A stretch of 64,000 nt of DNA from the NCBI GenBank assembly GCA_039000515.1, contig JBCFYV010009882.1, positions 47,608,639-47,672,638 of the forward strand, in the 5' to 3' direction. Below are positions 50,838-61,605 of the stretch, piece by piece. The position numbers and the translations under genes were made by a program. The notes under the pieces were generated by a model. It was not told the DNA's origin, ran no database searches, and saw nothing but the letters and a program-made list of their open reading frames with translations. This DNA is from Timema cristinae (lineage: Eukaryota > Arthropoda > Insecta > Phasmatodea > Timematidae). The first letter of the stretch is position 1. Each line of letters starts with the position of its first letter.

Positions 50838-51075
50838 CACCATATCTTACTACAAGTTCGGGTTTTATTCATTTGTGGACCTATTAATTATGCTATTGTG
50901 TAAGGGTTGAGAAATGTTGAAATAAGAGGAAGTGTAGGCCTACCAATATTAACGTGGAGAGAACAGGGGGGCGGAGAGGGGGGGGGGAAATACAGTCAGT
51001 ACACAAGGCTAGGATTCAAACCTTGATTTCCTCGTCACCAGCAAACCAGACTAGACCAGCTTTAGTGGCAGATTT
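50838..51075 (-). repeat. SINE-2 copy with oligo-G interruption
   Basis: Tail opposite 'atcttactacaagttcgggt', body opposite 'attaacgtggagagaacagg', a G-run near 50,980, B box opposite 'aggattcaaaccttgatttc'. Confidence 0.75.
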
Positions 51076-51089
51076 GTTTGAGGCATCAT

Positions 51090-51298
51090 TCTTGTGTTAA
51101 ACTTGCGTGCTGATAACAGGGAGATGGGGATTTTAATACCAGACGTGCGGTCTACTAAGGGTGGGTTTCACTAAATGGGTTCCCACTCTCCTTCCACGCA
51201 AATGGTGGTCTAAAATGCTTCCTTCCTCATCCCTACTAAACTGGAGTAATTATCACACATGCGTATAACCTGAGCAGTTTGTGAGGCGCGGTTATAAA
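51090..51298 (+). repeat. SINE-2 copy, head degraded
   Basis: 'ggtctactaagggtgggttt', 'cccactctccttccacgcaa' and the tail 'cctgagcagtttgtgaggcg' in plus orientation. Confidence 0.72.
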
Positions 51299-51384
51299 AA
51301 TAATCGACTAGCCTAGACAAGACTTACGTCTATTTCTCGCTCTCAACGATTAGGGTAAAAATGTTTTTAATGACGCAAGACTCG

Positions 51385-51627
51385 CTTCAGTGACCACATG
51401 GTCTAACGCGCTATTCTAGTAGCAAATAAGATTGCTGATAACAAATAGACCTAGGTTCTAATCTTGATTGGGTGTACTAAGGGTGTATCCAAAATGGTTT
51501 TCACCTCTCCCTTTACGAAAATGCTGGCACACTTCCTATAAAAATATAACATTCCTCATCCCTAAACCATTAGCGTAATTAGTACGTAAGAGTATAACCC
51601 AAATGTGTAGTAAGACGTGGTGCTAAA
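51385..51627 (+). repeat. SINE-2 copy, full length
   Basis: A-box region 'gaccacatggtctaacgcgc', B box GGTTCTAATCTTGATTGGG, body 'ttcacctctccctttacgaa', tail 'cccaaatgtgtagtaagacg'. Confidence 0.8.
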
Positions 51628-51837
51628 AAAATGCAAGGGTGATAAAATTCAAAATAGGGACCTCTGACTTTGAGCGCACATTACCTATCAGCAAGACGTC
51701 GTGGCTCAACTCGTAGCCAGGTCCAACCTTCCAGTGACATAGCTAATATTTTGAAAAAAGAAAAAATGAAATGATAAACAAAATCATCTTAATTTTTTAT
51801 CCTCTTTTCTACAAGCTCTAGCTGACGGTTTAGCTTA

Positions 51838-51965
51838 TAATTATTATATTATTATTATAATTATATTATAATTATATATATTATATTATATATTATTATT
51901 ATATATTATTATATATTATATTATATTATAATTAAAATATCAATAATTGCTATTATTAATAAGAA
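51838..51965. repeat. (ATT)/(TA)-type AT tract
   Basis: Alternating 'tattatattatattat' units. Confidence 0.75.
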
Positions 51966-52583
51966 ATGACATATTTTACCACAGCACTCACTCTAAACCA
52001 TAAATATATCTTTTTCACCACCTTCATCTGAAAATTCGATACAAAAAAAAAATGAATGCCTAGGGTATGGTACATAATATTATGTCTTCTGTGTCAAAAG
52101 AAATATAACTAAAAGTACTGCTACTTAAAATAGTTTTAGATAGACAATGCTCTAGTGTCCTAACGGGTAAAGCCAACCATAGTTCCAGTTGTAAAGTCTA
52201 GAATAAGAATATATTATTCTAATGCTTTGGCTTACTTTTAAAATATGGTGTTCTTTGTATTTTTAATTTAGGTCTATGTATGTAAAAATTATTACTCATG
52301 TTTGATTAAAATGTATGAACTAATTGATTATTCTTCATAATTTATTGAATTTTCTTAAGAATTTGTAATTAAATTAGGTATCCTTTTTAGCACAGCTAGA
52401 AAACGGCAAGGGTTTCATGCCCCAAAACAGTTCATAATTAATTTTTTTTTTCATGAACTATCCATCCTTCTTCCCTTCAGCCCCCAAAGTTCTCTCCATT
52501 TTACCCAACCTTCTGACTCAAACTTTATAAGTTCACGGTAGGTTTACAAAGGCTAAATTTTTGGCGGCACACTGTTTTGTATT

Positions 52584-52859
52584 AGGTGACCTGGTGGTCT
52601 AGGGGCAAGGTGTCGGACTTCTGTGCTGGGAGTCCACGGTTCAATCCTCGGTCCTGGCACAGATTTATCTGATTTCCAAACCCTTCTTTCACCTCTGACC
52701 AGACATCTTGTGAATGTGGGGAATGCCAGACCTCCACCGTGTTTAGGATTCCACGTTAAACTGTAGGTCCTCCATTTCATCTCACAATCACCCTACCTTT
52801 ACAAATTAGCGTAAGTGCGTATAACCCGAACGGGTAGTAAGACGCGGTGCTAATAATAT
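52584..52859 (+). mobile_element. SINE-1, full length, 15-bp duplication
   Basis: Head 'gacctggtggtctaggggca', B box CGGTTCAATCCTCGG, tail CCCGAACGGGTAGTAAGACG. The duplication TGTTTTGTATTAGGT lies at 52,573-52,587 and 52,860-52,874; its last four bases overlap the possible element start, so the exact junction is ambiguous by 4 bp. A minus-strand ORF across it is a chance frame. Confidence 0.92.
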
Positions 52860-53278
52860 TGTTTTGTATTAGGTACGCACCGTGCCAGCAGAAAATGGAT
52901 AACGCACTCAGTTCAATGGTTGTGGGGTGAGTCAGAATCAGGAAGATATAGATCAATTTTTGCCTGTTGTAGCCTCAAATGTTCCAAAATTTATGGTTAA
53001 AGTGTTTTATTTTGGTCCTACCTCTCTAACATTTGGAGTAATAAAGTCCAAACAAAAATTATAGTGATGAATTATTTTACAGTGATATAATCAGGTGTAT
53101 AATAAAGTGGTAGTCCTTCAGTCAGAATGGGTATCTATGGCTGAGATTTTTGATAGTTATAAGTTCCCAAATATTGTTCTATACCTCATTATATCATTAA
53201 ATATGGAGTAAAACCTACAGCCCAATTTTCTTAAGAACTGTCTTTACAAAGGCCGTTCTTAATACTATGTGTCTACTA

Positions 53279-53648
53279 TACAGGGTGTTCTTAGGTTAGA
53301 CGGCTAAACTTTGAGAAGTAATGAAATTTTATTAAGTGTCTGTTAATGATTATAAATAATTATGACAAATAACAACGCCACCATGCTAAGAAATAACAGT
53401 CGCACAATGTCGGTCAGCAATTTGTTCCGTCATTGATAGGTGCAATGCTTTTCTTCGGGCTGGAGGCCATCAATTTGAACAAAATGAATTAGTAAAATAT
53501 TTTATTTAATACCTACCTATTTTGTTTTTATTTAGTTTTTTGCTGCTTGCACGAAAATGAAGCTAAAAGAGCAAGTCTTCAAAACACATTTTGAGCTAGT
53601 TTATTGATCCACTACCACTTACTAAAGTTTAACCCGGAACAGCCTGTA
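53279..53648 (+). mobile_element. Short mariner derivative, 366 bp, TA duplication
   Basis: Ends CAGGGTGTTCTTAGGTTAGA (from 53,281) and, reversed, CAGGCTGTTCCGGGTTAAAC (from 53,646), with TA on both sides. Inside, the frame AGGHQFEQNE at about 53,458-53,490 matches the transposase C-terminus (compare GGRHFEQLL at 19.6 kb). The catalytic region is gone, making this an internal-deletion, MITE-like derivative of a related but distinct mariner, since its ends differ from those at 48,457. Confidence 0.82.
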
Positions 53649-53811
53649 TGTTAGGACAAGGTTTTCTAGAGGTATTATTTCTAAGAAAATCGGGATATAA
53701 ATACTCAAAGATACATTTTAGTTCACTTTTAGAATATTGTCATTCAAAGAGAAGAATAATTGTAATATTTCAATAAATGCCATTGATTTATATATTAAGA
53801 ATCCACCTAAC

Positions 53812-54055
53812 TACTTAAGTGGCCCAATGGTCTAAGGTGTCACTCTCATGTTACACAGCCCTGCTGAGGACTGGGAAATCTGGGGTTGAATCTTAGTTCG
53901 ATCTAATGTGGGTGATTTATTTCCTAAATGGTTTTCCACTCTAATTCCACACAAGTACGGGCATACTACCACTAAAATGCTTCCTTTCCCATTACTACCC
54001 TATTGAAGGTGGTAAAAAAAACTCCACCAGAGTATAACCCACTAAGAAAATGCAT
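53812..54055 (+). repeat. SINE-2 copy, full length, diverged tail
   Basis: A-box region 'agtggcccaatggtctaagg', B box GGGTTGAATCTTAGTTCG, body 'ggttttccactctaattcca', tail worn to 'gtataacccactaagaaaat'. Confidence 0.75.
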
Positions 54056-54059
54056 TACG

Positions 54060-55185
54060 TTGATGCTTATTTCCTGACATTTCCGTAATCTAAACTTGAG
54101 TAGTTTTTAAAAGTTTGTTTCAAGGGTGCATATAACTGTTTAAAATATTAAAATATGAATAAAATATTATTTAACGACGTTAGTGTTCTTTATTTTTTTA
54201 AATGATTTAAAATGAATCATTTTAACAAACTTCATGATTAATTTGCAATTTTACTAAATCATACAAACATATTTATAGAAGAACCTTTTTTTTATAATTT
54301 TTTGACCTTTGTATTGCAAGAATAATTTTTTGTTTTACCTGTTCATAAATTTACATTTTAATTTGAAGTTATATAGTTAATTTACTTTAGTATAGAAATA
54401 TATTATAAAATATATTTCTGATTGATTGAACTTCCAATTTTTAAATAAATTTGTGTGGCTGTACTTTATGTGTCCTGCTTTAGTCTTTTGCAAATAACTT
54501 TATAAAATATTTTAATATCTACTCTGGTCAATCAATATATGTGTAAGCAAAGGGTTGAGATTTTAAGACAGACACATTTTATTACTAAGTAGTAAGAAAT
54601 ACATACAACTAACTTAGAAAATGTTTTTAGCCACATCTCAAAATTTTAGCCACCATCTTTGGTAGTTTTTATTCACTGAAAGGTTCATACCTCTAAACAC
54701 ATCAGAGAAGAAACCCTAGCCTACTTTATTTTATTTTACGAGTCTGGAAAACACCAGTGAATACCTGGTGAGAGATTGTAAAACCATTTCAAATAACATC
54801 CAAGTACGTTCTGCAAGGATTCGAAACCTAGACTCTCTGTACCCTGAAAACAAAACCATACTATATTAATGCCTTAGTTCGAGTGTTGAAATACGTGTTT
54901 TGTTGTAAATAACCATAGAATTACCGTGCAGTCATCATTTAAAATATATATTCAACCTCTGTTATTTAAATAACTTCCATTCCCGTGCTTAATTGAAATA
55001 TATCTATTATACTATGGTATAATTAAAAATGTACACCACAAAACATTGGATTCAAGTTAATTGTTTATGATGAGAATTTGTGGTGACAGCAGCATTGATT
55101 GTTAATATTAAACTCTTAGAACTAAAAGTATATAAAAACATTGATATTAATGAAAACCGGCTTGTTTAAAATTTATTATTTTATT
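54060..55185. other. AT-rich filler; weak tRNA-like fragment 54,725-54,885
   Basis: 'caaggattcgaaacctagac' near 54,817 resembles a reversed B box. Nothing else supportable. Confidence 0.35.
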
Positions 55186-55189
55186 TTCA

Positions 55190-55447
55190 TCGCATCTTAC
55201 TACCCATCTGAGGTGTAAGCACTTATACTTATACCTCAGATGGGCTTAATCCAATCGTTGAGGTACAAGGAAGGTAACATTTAGGGTAAATATACCACCA
55301 CATGCATAGGTGGGTAGTGTGAAAAATTTGAGGGAATAGCACCCAAGTACATCTAGCCATGATTAGAATATACTTGACCGTCCCCGTCACTGGCGAGTCA
55401 AACTAAATGAACCTTACATCTAGTTTACTGGCCCACCAAAGCAGGTT
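55190..55447 (-). repeat. SINE-2 copy with a palindromic tail
   Basis: Begins 'catcgcatcttactacccat' (reverse tail), then 'tgcataggtgggtagtgtga' (body) and 'tggcccaccaaagcagg' (head). The tail holds a 17-bp inverted repeat, CCCATCTGAGGTGTAAG at 55,203-55,219 and CTTATACCTCAGATGGG at 55,228-55,244, with one mismatch. Other copies do not have this hairpin. Confidence 0.7.
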
Positions 55448-55829
55448 GAAAGTTTATAAAATTAATTTGAGTTTGAATAATACATCAGTTATTGCTAGGA
55501 ATTAACCATGTACACTACATTCACCTTGAAAGGTAGCAAGTTTACATTGGATTGTTCCACTATGTCGTAGCTTATAAGATAGGGCCATAGTACAATGAGT
55601 CAAGGTAAGACTTCTACCGTTCTGTGTTCACTGGGTGCACAAAACTTTTAGATTTTTAAACAAAATATTAGTAGAATTTAACAATATAAATTCACACAAA
55701 TATGGTGTGGTTGTGCAAATTTATAAAGGATGCAATTTAGTACGTTAATAGGAGTGAAATTTTTGATTTACCAAATAATTTTAAATTTGTATTATTGATG
55801 GTTCTGCTATAGACTTATAAATCAATACT

Positions 55830-56078
55830 TAGCACGGCGTCTTATTATCCGTTCGGGTTATACGCTTAAGTACAAATTACGCTAATAGGTTATGAATTGG
55901 GAAGGTTGAATAAATAGGGGGTGAGCCCATATTGGCGTGGAGGGAGAATGCAAAACAATTTAGAAAGAACCATCCCCAGTTCACCCGAGTGAGAATCAAA
56001 CATTGATCTCCACATTCTCGGCAGTCTAGCTCAACATAAAACCAGCGTGTTAGCTAACTACCCCACCGAGGCGGGTTT
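55830..56078 (-). mobile_element. SINE-2, near full length
   Basis: Tail opposite 'gcacggcgtcttattatccg', body opposite 'attggcgtggagggagaatg', head opposite 'ctaccccaccgaggcggg'. All parts are present and in order. Confidence 0.86.
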
Positions 56079-56644
56079 TCTGCTATAGACCTCGCATTTA
56101 GTTTTAACACTTAACATATTTGGCTTCCCGTGTTAAACTAAGTATACAAATTTCGTCATGTCATAATATTTTTAAGTATACGTACTGTAATTTTTTTTTT
56201 TTATAAAATATTTTGGACTTTATAATTTTACAAAAAAAAAAATGTGACAATGAATTTATTATTATTAAGTGCTTTTTACTTTATGAATATTTTTATAAAC
56301 TTTAAATATTAATATATTAAAATAAACCATTATCGGTGCCTATGGACTAATTTTAATTTTGTCATTTATATATAAATCATATATTTGTAATTGTTACAGA
56401 TGTTTTAAGTACCGTAAACTATCTTATATTTACAATTGTTCCTGTTATTAAATATTTCCATTCCGAGTCCTGGAAAACACATTCGTATATAAATTGTGAA
56501 TGTAAATGTTTGTGCTTGTTCAACATTGATTAAAAGAAACATAATATATGCAAACAACCTCGGATATTCAGTGTTTTGGAGTACTGCCATGATTTCAAGG
56601 GATTTAGAGCATTTGAAATAATGTACCAGTTTGAGATATAATTT

Positions 56645-56860
56645 GATTAGGACTAGCAGAGTTGGTTGTGTGATTACAGTGCCTACCTCTGAGTCGGAAG
56701 GCTGGGCTTTAGTCTTGATTGGGTACCCTGGAGACAATTTGAAAATGATGTGATTTTCCATCTAACTTCAAATGAATGCTTGGTCTATACTTTTGATTTG
56801 ATTATCCTTTCTCGTTGATTACGATAGCTTATATCGCTTTTTGCTAGGATGGGCATAAGG
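56645..56860 (+). repeat. Possible tRNA-derived repeat
   Basis: 'agcagagttggttgtgtgat' and 'tttagtcttgattgggtacc' have the spacing of A and B boxes, but only one copy is in the window and no tail is defined. Confidence 0.3.
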
Positions 56861-56951
56861 GAACTTTAATTTTCTTACTCCTTCTGTATTTTTTATTATT
56901 TATCCAAGCAATGACATATCAACCACTTACATCTCGTTAGCTTTTATTTCT

Positions 56952-57140
56952 ACGTTTCTTACTACCCGTTCGGTTTATACAAAGTCTAATAGTTATAGCT
57001 CACAAAATAAGTAATATTTTAATTAAATGATTCAGAAATCCCTAATCTAAAGAATGGGAAAAACAGAGGGAGGAATAACAATTTGAGAAGCCACCCCAAG
57101 TGCAATCAGCCAGTAATCGAACCGAATCACATACCTGCTC
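56952..57140 (-). repeat. SINE-2 copy, diverged
   Basis: Starts with a good tail opposite 'ttcttactacccgttcggtt', then body opposite 'gaaaaacagagggaggaata' and B-box region opposite 'cagtaatcgaaccgaatcac'. Confidence 0.65.
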
Positions 57141-57189
57141 CCGGGAAAACTATTCAAGTTCATTGAGTTTTTTCTTCTTTAGCATATAT

Positions 57190-57500
57190 CTCTAGGGTTT
57201 GTCGGCTAGACATTTCTTGTCCTTTACTGGCAGTGGCGTGTATGTAACCGTTTTCCAAAATTGTGCCACCCTGTATTTACGGTTACTTCACCCCGATGTG
57301 GTGATGTGATGATAATGATGATGAGTATGCTTTGCCAGTAGAAGTCTTAAATCTAACTTAAGCATAATTAACCAAAGATGGCAACCATATGAATACTTCC
57401 CTTTCAGAAAAAATACCTATGGTACTATCAGGAATAAAATCTGGAGCCTCTAGACTAGTAACAAGGAATGTTAACCACTAGACCAAGATGGTTCTCTCTT
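57190..57500 (-). repeat. Dispersed repeat family 4, second copy
   Basis: 'ccccgatgtggtgatgtgat', 'cttaaatctaacttaagcat' and 'attaaccaaagatggcaacc' match 18,530-18,630 in order. Confidence 0.55.
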
Positions 57501-57504
57501 ACTC

Positions 57505-57650
57505 TAGGAAGATGAGCTTCAATGGTCGAATGTTCTATGCCGTCATTTTCCCAATAGACTAGACATCTGAGGACGAGGATATTGAGGTTCAAATCCCGGT
57601 TGGGTGTACTGAGGCTGGTATTACATAATTGGTTTTCAGTCTCCCAAGGA
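57505..57650 (+). repeat. SINE-2 head and body fragment
   Basis: 'gacgaggatattgaggttca' with AAATCCCGGTTGGG is the head-to-body part; the tail is missing after 'ttttcagtctcccaagg'. Confidence 0.65.
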
Positions 57651-58293
57651 GATTTTTCTTCGATTCAAAATCAAATAAATTTAGCCATTGTTTGAGATAA
57701 TATTTTATCATGAGAAAATATTTCTTGAGCCACCCGTTTTAATTAAGATTAGTTTATAGCTTTTATAAACTTATATCTGGTGTGGCCTTTCTTTGCTTGG
57801 GTAATCAATAAAGTATCATTTTTATTTTTAGCATATAAAACTAATCAAAGGGAAAAGTACCCAAATCCTAGATTATGTTTAATTATTAATCCCTTATTAG
57901 TTTAAAATGTGTTTCTAAACGCTAAAGTAGACTGAATATACACAATTTGTCAATAGAGATAAAATCTGGATGGGTTTTAAAAGCTTACATTTATTTTAAA
58001 TATTAAGTTATAACTTCTCCATGCACAGTATTTTGAAATCTCTCTTGTTGGTGCTAGTAAAAAAAGTGTCACAACATAAATATGTGTAAATGGGTTAGAA
58101 CAAATTATAATTAAATTGTAAGAATTTAGATTTTGGAAGCGAAATTATTAATTTTCAACATTGCTGGCCTTATTTGATACGCTATTTTTAAACCATTATA
58201 TATATATATATATATATACTTTTCTAGAAAACATTTTATTTATTTAAGACCCATCGAAATTACGAATTTTATATCTATAGGATGTTTAGAAGT

Positions 58294-58850
58294 GTTTAAA
58301 TAACTCATTAGAACAAACAAATATCAAAACTGGATCGAATTAGGATATACTACATCCAGCTGTACTCCATATATAATTTGTTATCTTATAATATCAAGAT
58401 AACCACGAATCCAAGAACAATTGAGGAGCCTAAAATGAAAGAGGTACAAGTGACATTTCAGTGAAAAATAAGCTAAGTGCATAAATCGAAATTAGACACA
58501 CCAAAGTAGATAATGGCAAAGGGATACAACTAAATTTTTACTCAGTTATGCTCTCTGGTGACTTGAAGTTATACTGTTTGCAGAAACCTGCATCTGCTTA
58601 CAAGCAAAATGTTATAAGCTCACTTGTATCTCTTTGCCATTAATACTCTTAATTCTATTTTCTACCACATCTAAAGGTTATTGTTTGAATAACTTACGAG
58701 GACAGACAAATATCCTAACTATATAGAATTAGGATGTTCTACATCCAGCTGTACTCTTTATATAATTTATTATCTTACAATATCAAGATAACCATGAATT
58801 CAAGAACAATTCTATTTTCTACCACATCTAAGGTCATTGTTTGAATACGG
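58294..58850 (+). repeat. Direct duplication, about 129 bp, with a partial third unit
   Basis: 58,294-58,422 and 58,683-58,811 share 'ctacatccagctgtactc' and 'atatcaagataacca' with only scattered differences. A left-flanking line, 'tctattttctaccacatcta', occurs at about 58,655 and again at about 58,811. Between the two units lies an inverted pair, TAATGGCAAAGGGATACAA (58,511-58,529) and TTGTATCTCTTTGCCATTA (58,624-58,642), with one mismatch over 19 bp. Confidence 0.75.
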
Positions 58851-58854
58851 GCCA

Positions 58855-59070
58855 TTACCAGACTCCTCCACGACTTGTCTTAAAAAGGTAAAGCATTAAA
58901 CGAAGTAGTCTGTTTTCGCTTTCTGCAACTTGGGTATGAAACTTAAGTCCATAAGGTAGAGTGCCGTGGTTGTCTGTCCTCAGCCTTTCATCCACTTCCC
59001 ATTCCATAATATCCATTGCTCTATGAGCTACCAAAACAAGAACTCTGGTAGAGAGACATCCTTTGCCAGT
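58855..59070 (-). CDS. Exon-like ORF, 71 residues, unrecognised; probable last coding exon
   Basis: The minus strand is open for 71 codons, ending in TAA at 58,855. It has ordinary protein composition: LVLVAHRAMDIMEWEVDE is followed by HGTLPYGLKFHTQVAESE and then LLRLMLYLFK. There is no Met near the start. Just before the first codon the minus strand reads 'ttgaatttag', a good 3' splice-site form, and its TAG would be a stop if not removed. I therefore infer a terminal coding exon of a spliced gene with its upstream exons to the right, perhaps outside the window. No family was recognised. The lack of SINEs nearby fits a conserved locus. Alternatives are an unlisted transposon fragment or chance, which is unlikely at this codon quality. 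Confidence 0.5.
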   Translation of the reverse strand, partial: TGKGCLSTRVLVLVAHRAMDIMEWEVDERLRTDNHGTLPYGLKFHTQVAESENRLLRLMLYLFKTSRGGVW

Positions 59071-59179
59071 CTAAATTCAAACACCAATATAGTTTTGTTT
59101 TCAAAGAGTTACAATGATAGAATGACATTTTCGTTTACATCTTAAACAAATATTTTCTAAAAAATTGGACCTATATTTT

Positions 59180-59398
59180 ATGATGGAATGTACAGTTGAG
59201 GTTATTTCAGAAGCTGATATTAGTCATAAATATTTTAAAAATCACCGTATCTCCACTTCGCACATAGAATTAAGTCAGTTGTGTACTGATGAGATAATTA
59301 AATCTTTTCCTACAATTAAACTTCAAGATTTGATTCAAAACAGTGTTGATAATGAATACATTTTCAGAAATAATTTCAAAGATTTATCTTTCTTATAA
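59180..59398 (+). CDS. Short hypothetical ORF, 72 residues
   Basis: From ATG ATG at 59,180 to the stop at 59,398. It includes VEVISEADISHKYF and LSQLCTDEIIKSF. The frame stays open upstream to a TGA at 59,123. The composition is AT-driven but not low-complexity. No domain recognised and no clear splice sites. It may be an exon fragment or chance. Confidence 0.2.
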   Translation: MMECTVEVISEADISHKYFKNHRISTSHIELSQLCTDEIIKSFPTIKLQDLIQNSVDNEYIFRNNFKDLSFL

Positions 59399-59399
59399 T

Positions 59400-60348
59400 C
59401 ATTGGTGAGAGAACAAAATAAAGTTATATCATATTTTTATAAGTTTCATCTATCAACAGAGAATTATTATCATATCTACTTTTTGCAGAGTATAACGTCA
59501 ACTGCCAAGAATGACGATAAAAATAAGAAAACAAGAACTCTTTATATAAACCTCTTTAACTAAACTCTCAAGTCTTCTACTTAATCTTTATCCTTGTTAA
59601 GTATGCGAGTTCAATGTTATGCTTAAAGTCTTAATTTTTTATCAAGTTTTTACAAGTTTAATAAAACCAAATTGTTTGCCAATTTAGACAAAGTATCATC
59701 TTTACCTCTTTACCGAAGAAATATATATTTAACATAATATATGTCTCTCTCCACTACTGAGCCAAGCAGTATTATCACCGTTATCAGCTGGCAAAGTTAA
59801 TGATTAATTGTCATTTTTGTCTTAATCATTTTCCTCATTATAATATTTGGTGTTCCATAGTAAAACCATTCAACGGTAGCTTCTATGATTAGTTTAAAAG
59901 TATAGTTTTTTCATCCTTAAAAATTTTACACATTTAAGATTCCCTAGTGTAACCATCCTGATAAATAAGATTAACCTACATTTTTTACAGATACCAAATA
60001 ATTTCGGGTAATTTACAAATAATTTATTTTTGAAAATTTAAATTTTTCTAAATATATTAGAACAATTTGGTTTAAAGTTTATATTTACAGACTGATTATT
60101 TTGATCAACAAAATTATGTATTTGTTTATTAAAAAAACATAGTATTTATTAATTGATCACATATTTCAATCAGAAATATTATTATAGAAACCTAATAAAC
60201 TTTGTCTCTGCAAAATAACATTCATTTAATATTTTTTGGTTACATGCTACAAATAGTTTGGCTAATTAAAAATACTACAATTAGACTTATAAATTACATT
60301 ATTATTGTTATTTAACTTGAGCTTCTCAAGAATGTACACTAAAAATGA

Positions 60349-60379
<31 letters not shown>

Positions 60380-61080
60380 ATATTTACATGGATAATATTT
60401 AAATCAATGTTTATATGTCTTGCATTTTCTCCTACAGAGTTTGCAACATTTTTATTCATATCAAATTCTGAAAATTGAAACATGACACCAGGACACGGGA
60501 ATCGAATCCTGGAACCTTTGGCTTACATATATCTATAATCTATGTATCTTAATACGTGTCCTGGTTTGTTCCCATTAAGGTGTAAGATATACTCGTAAAT
60601 ATATATTCTAAAACTATAATTTTTTAATATATATAAATATTCCAAGTCAGTCTCAAATATTATGGATAAGTTGAAACGTTCAGAATAAAACATTTCAACC
60701 CTTTTAATTTCTCTCTGGGTAGCAATCTAAAGTCACAACAATGTTGCCATCTCCTTCCAGGCTTTGATTCTCCAGCCCACTTATCTCAGGGATTAAAAAA
60801 TAATAACATTTTATTGATAGTTTTCTATTGACAATTAGCAATTGTTTAATTTAAAACATTCATAGCAACAACAACAAGCATTAATATTATTTAGGTCTTG
60901 TGACCAATACAAGTAATTATATAATTGTAATAGCAATAAAAAGATATTATTACTCCTTTTTTACCTAATAAAATACATCTACCATCTATAAAATGAGAAT
61001 AAGTCACCTCCAAAATAGTTCAGGACACGCTGAGAGGCGCTAGAACGTATATTGACAATGTCTCCACAGTTTTTACCTGG
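59400..61080. other. AT-rich, SINE-free stretch; no gene assigned
   Basis: Contains (TA)n at 60,350-60,374. A short GC-richer line at 60,720-60,800 may be the edge of an unidentified coding or repeat remnant. The last 90 bp before 61,084 stay open on the minus strand after the zinc-finger stop but are not assigned. Confidence 0.35.
60487..60565 (-). tRNA. tRNA-like fold, probably a decayed tRNA or SINE head
   Basis: The 79-nt minus-strand interval begins ACCAGGACACG and ends CGTGTCCTGGT, perfect 11-bp complements. It contains TTCGATTCC in the place of a T-loop/B box, preceded by CCAGGA. An anticodon arm can be drawn around 'acatagattatagatatatg', but its stem is imperfect and the T stem has mismatches. 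The A box is not convincing. It is more likely a pseudo-tRNA than a working gene. Confidence 0.3.
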
Positions 61081-61083
61081 CAA

Positions 61084-61368
61084 TCATACTCTTCCAACAA
61101 ACTCAAGCACAATATCATTTGGTTCATTGATGGTCTCTTCTGATAGCACAACGTTATAACTTTTGTTTTTCTCAAGTTCGTTTAAGCACTTGATACGGTT
61201 GTATTCCTCTTTCTCGATCAGGTCTAACGCACCACACAATACCTCCTCGTCCAGACAGGCATCCTGGTGAGCAGCATTTGGAGATGTTTGATGACATTGA
61301 TATTTGTGCGGAATAAGATTGGATTGCTTTGCGTAGGACCCCTCACAAATGTCGCATTTAAATGGCAT
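61084..61368 (-). CDS. Small C2H2 zinc-finger protein, 94 residues
   Basis: Starting at the Met of MPFKCDICEG the protein has one classic C2H2 finger: Cys-X2-Cys-X12-His-X4-His (residues 5-26, ending HKYQCH). A Ser/Asn/His linker follows, then an acidic, helical-looking C-terminal half (DLIEKEEYNRIKCLNELEK) and the end DIVLEFVGRV. An upstream in-frame Met would add 18 residues, but the finger normally begins near the N-terminus, so I prefer the shorter start. A single finger with a regulatory tail suggests nucleic-acid or protein binding. The gene lies on the same strand as the coding-like frames to its right, in the GC-richer island. The family was not identified; host, transposon and viral origins all remain open. 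Confidence 0.6.
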   Translation of the reverse strand: MPFKCDICEGSYAKQSNLIPHKYQCHQTSPNAAHQDACLDEEVLCGALDLIEKEEYNRIKCLNELEKNKSYNVVLSEETINEPNDIVLEFVGRV

Positions 61369-61605
61369 AATGGCAATCGGAGATGCAGCGAAATAAATAT
61401 GCCTGGGAGAAATAATAAACACTCGCTCTACTCACAAACTTTACCGTATTTTTCAAAATGTCGCTGCTAGCTCCGATGACGCCAGCAGTGTGCTACAAGC
61501 ACATGAGCACGCCTAGTTTATTAATTCACTTTTAAACATCACACTTTGTCCTCCAAGATATATCATACAGCGTGCTTTAGATTTATATCACTTTGTATCC
61601 AAATA

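Noticed and set aside
52553..52780. 75-codon minus ORF (and similar ones at 32,796-33,065 and 63,638-63,820)
   Set aside because: Each coincides with SINE-1 and recurs in every copy as a chance frame.
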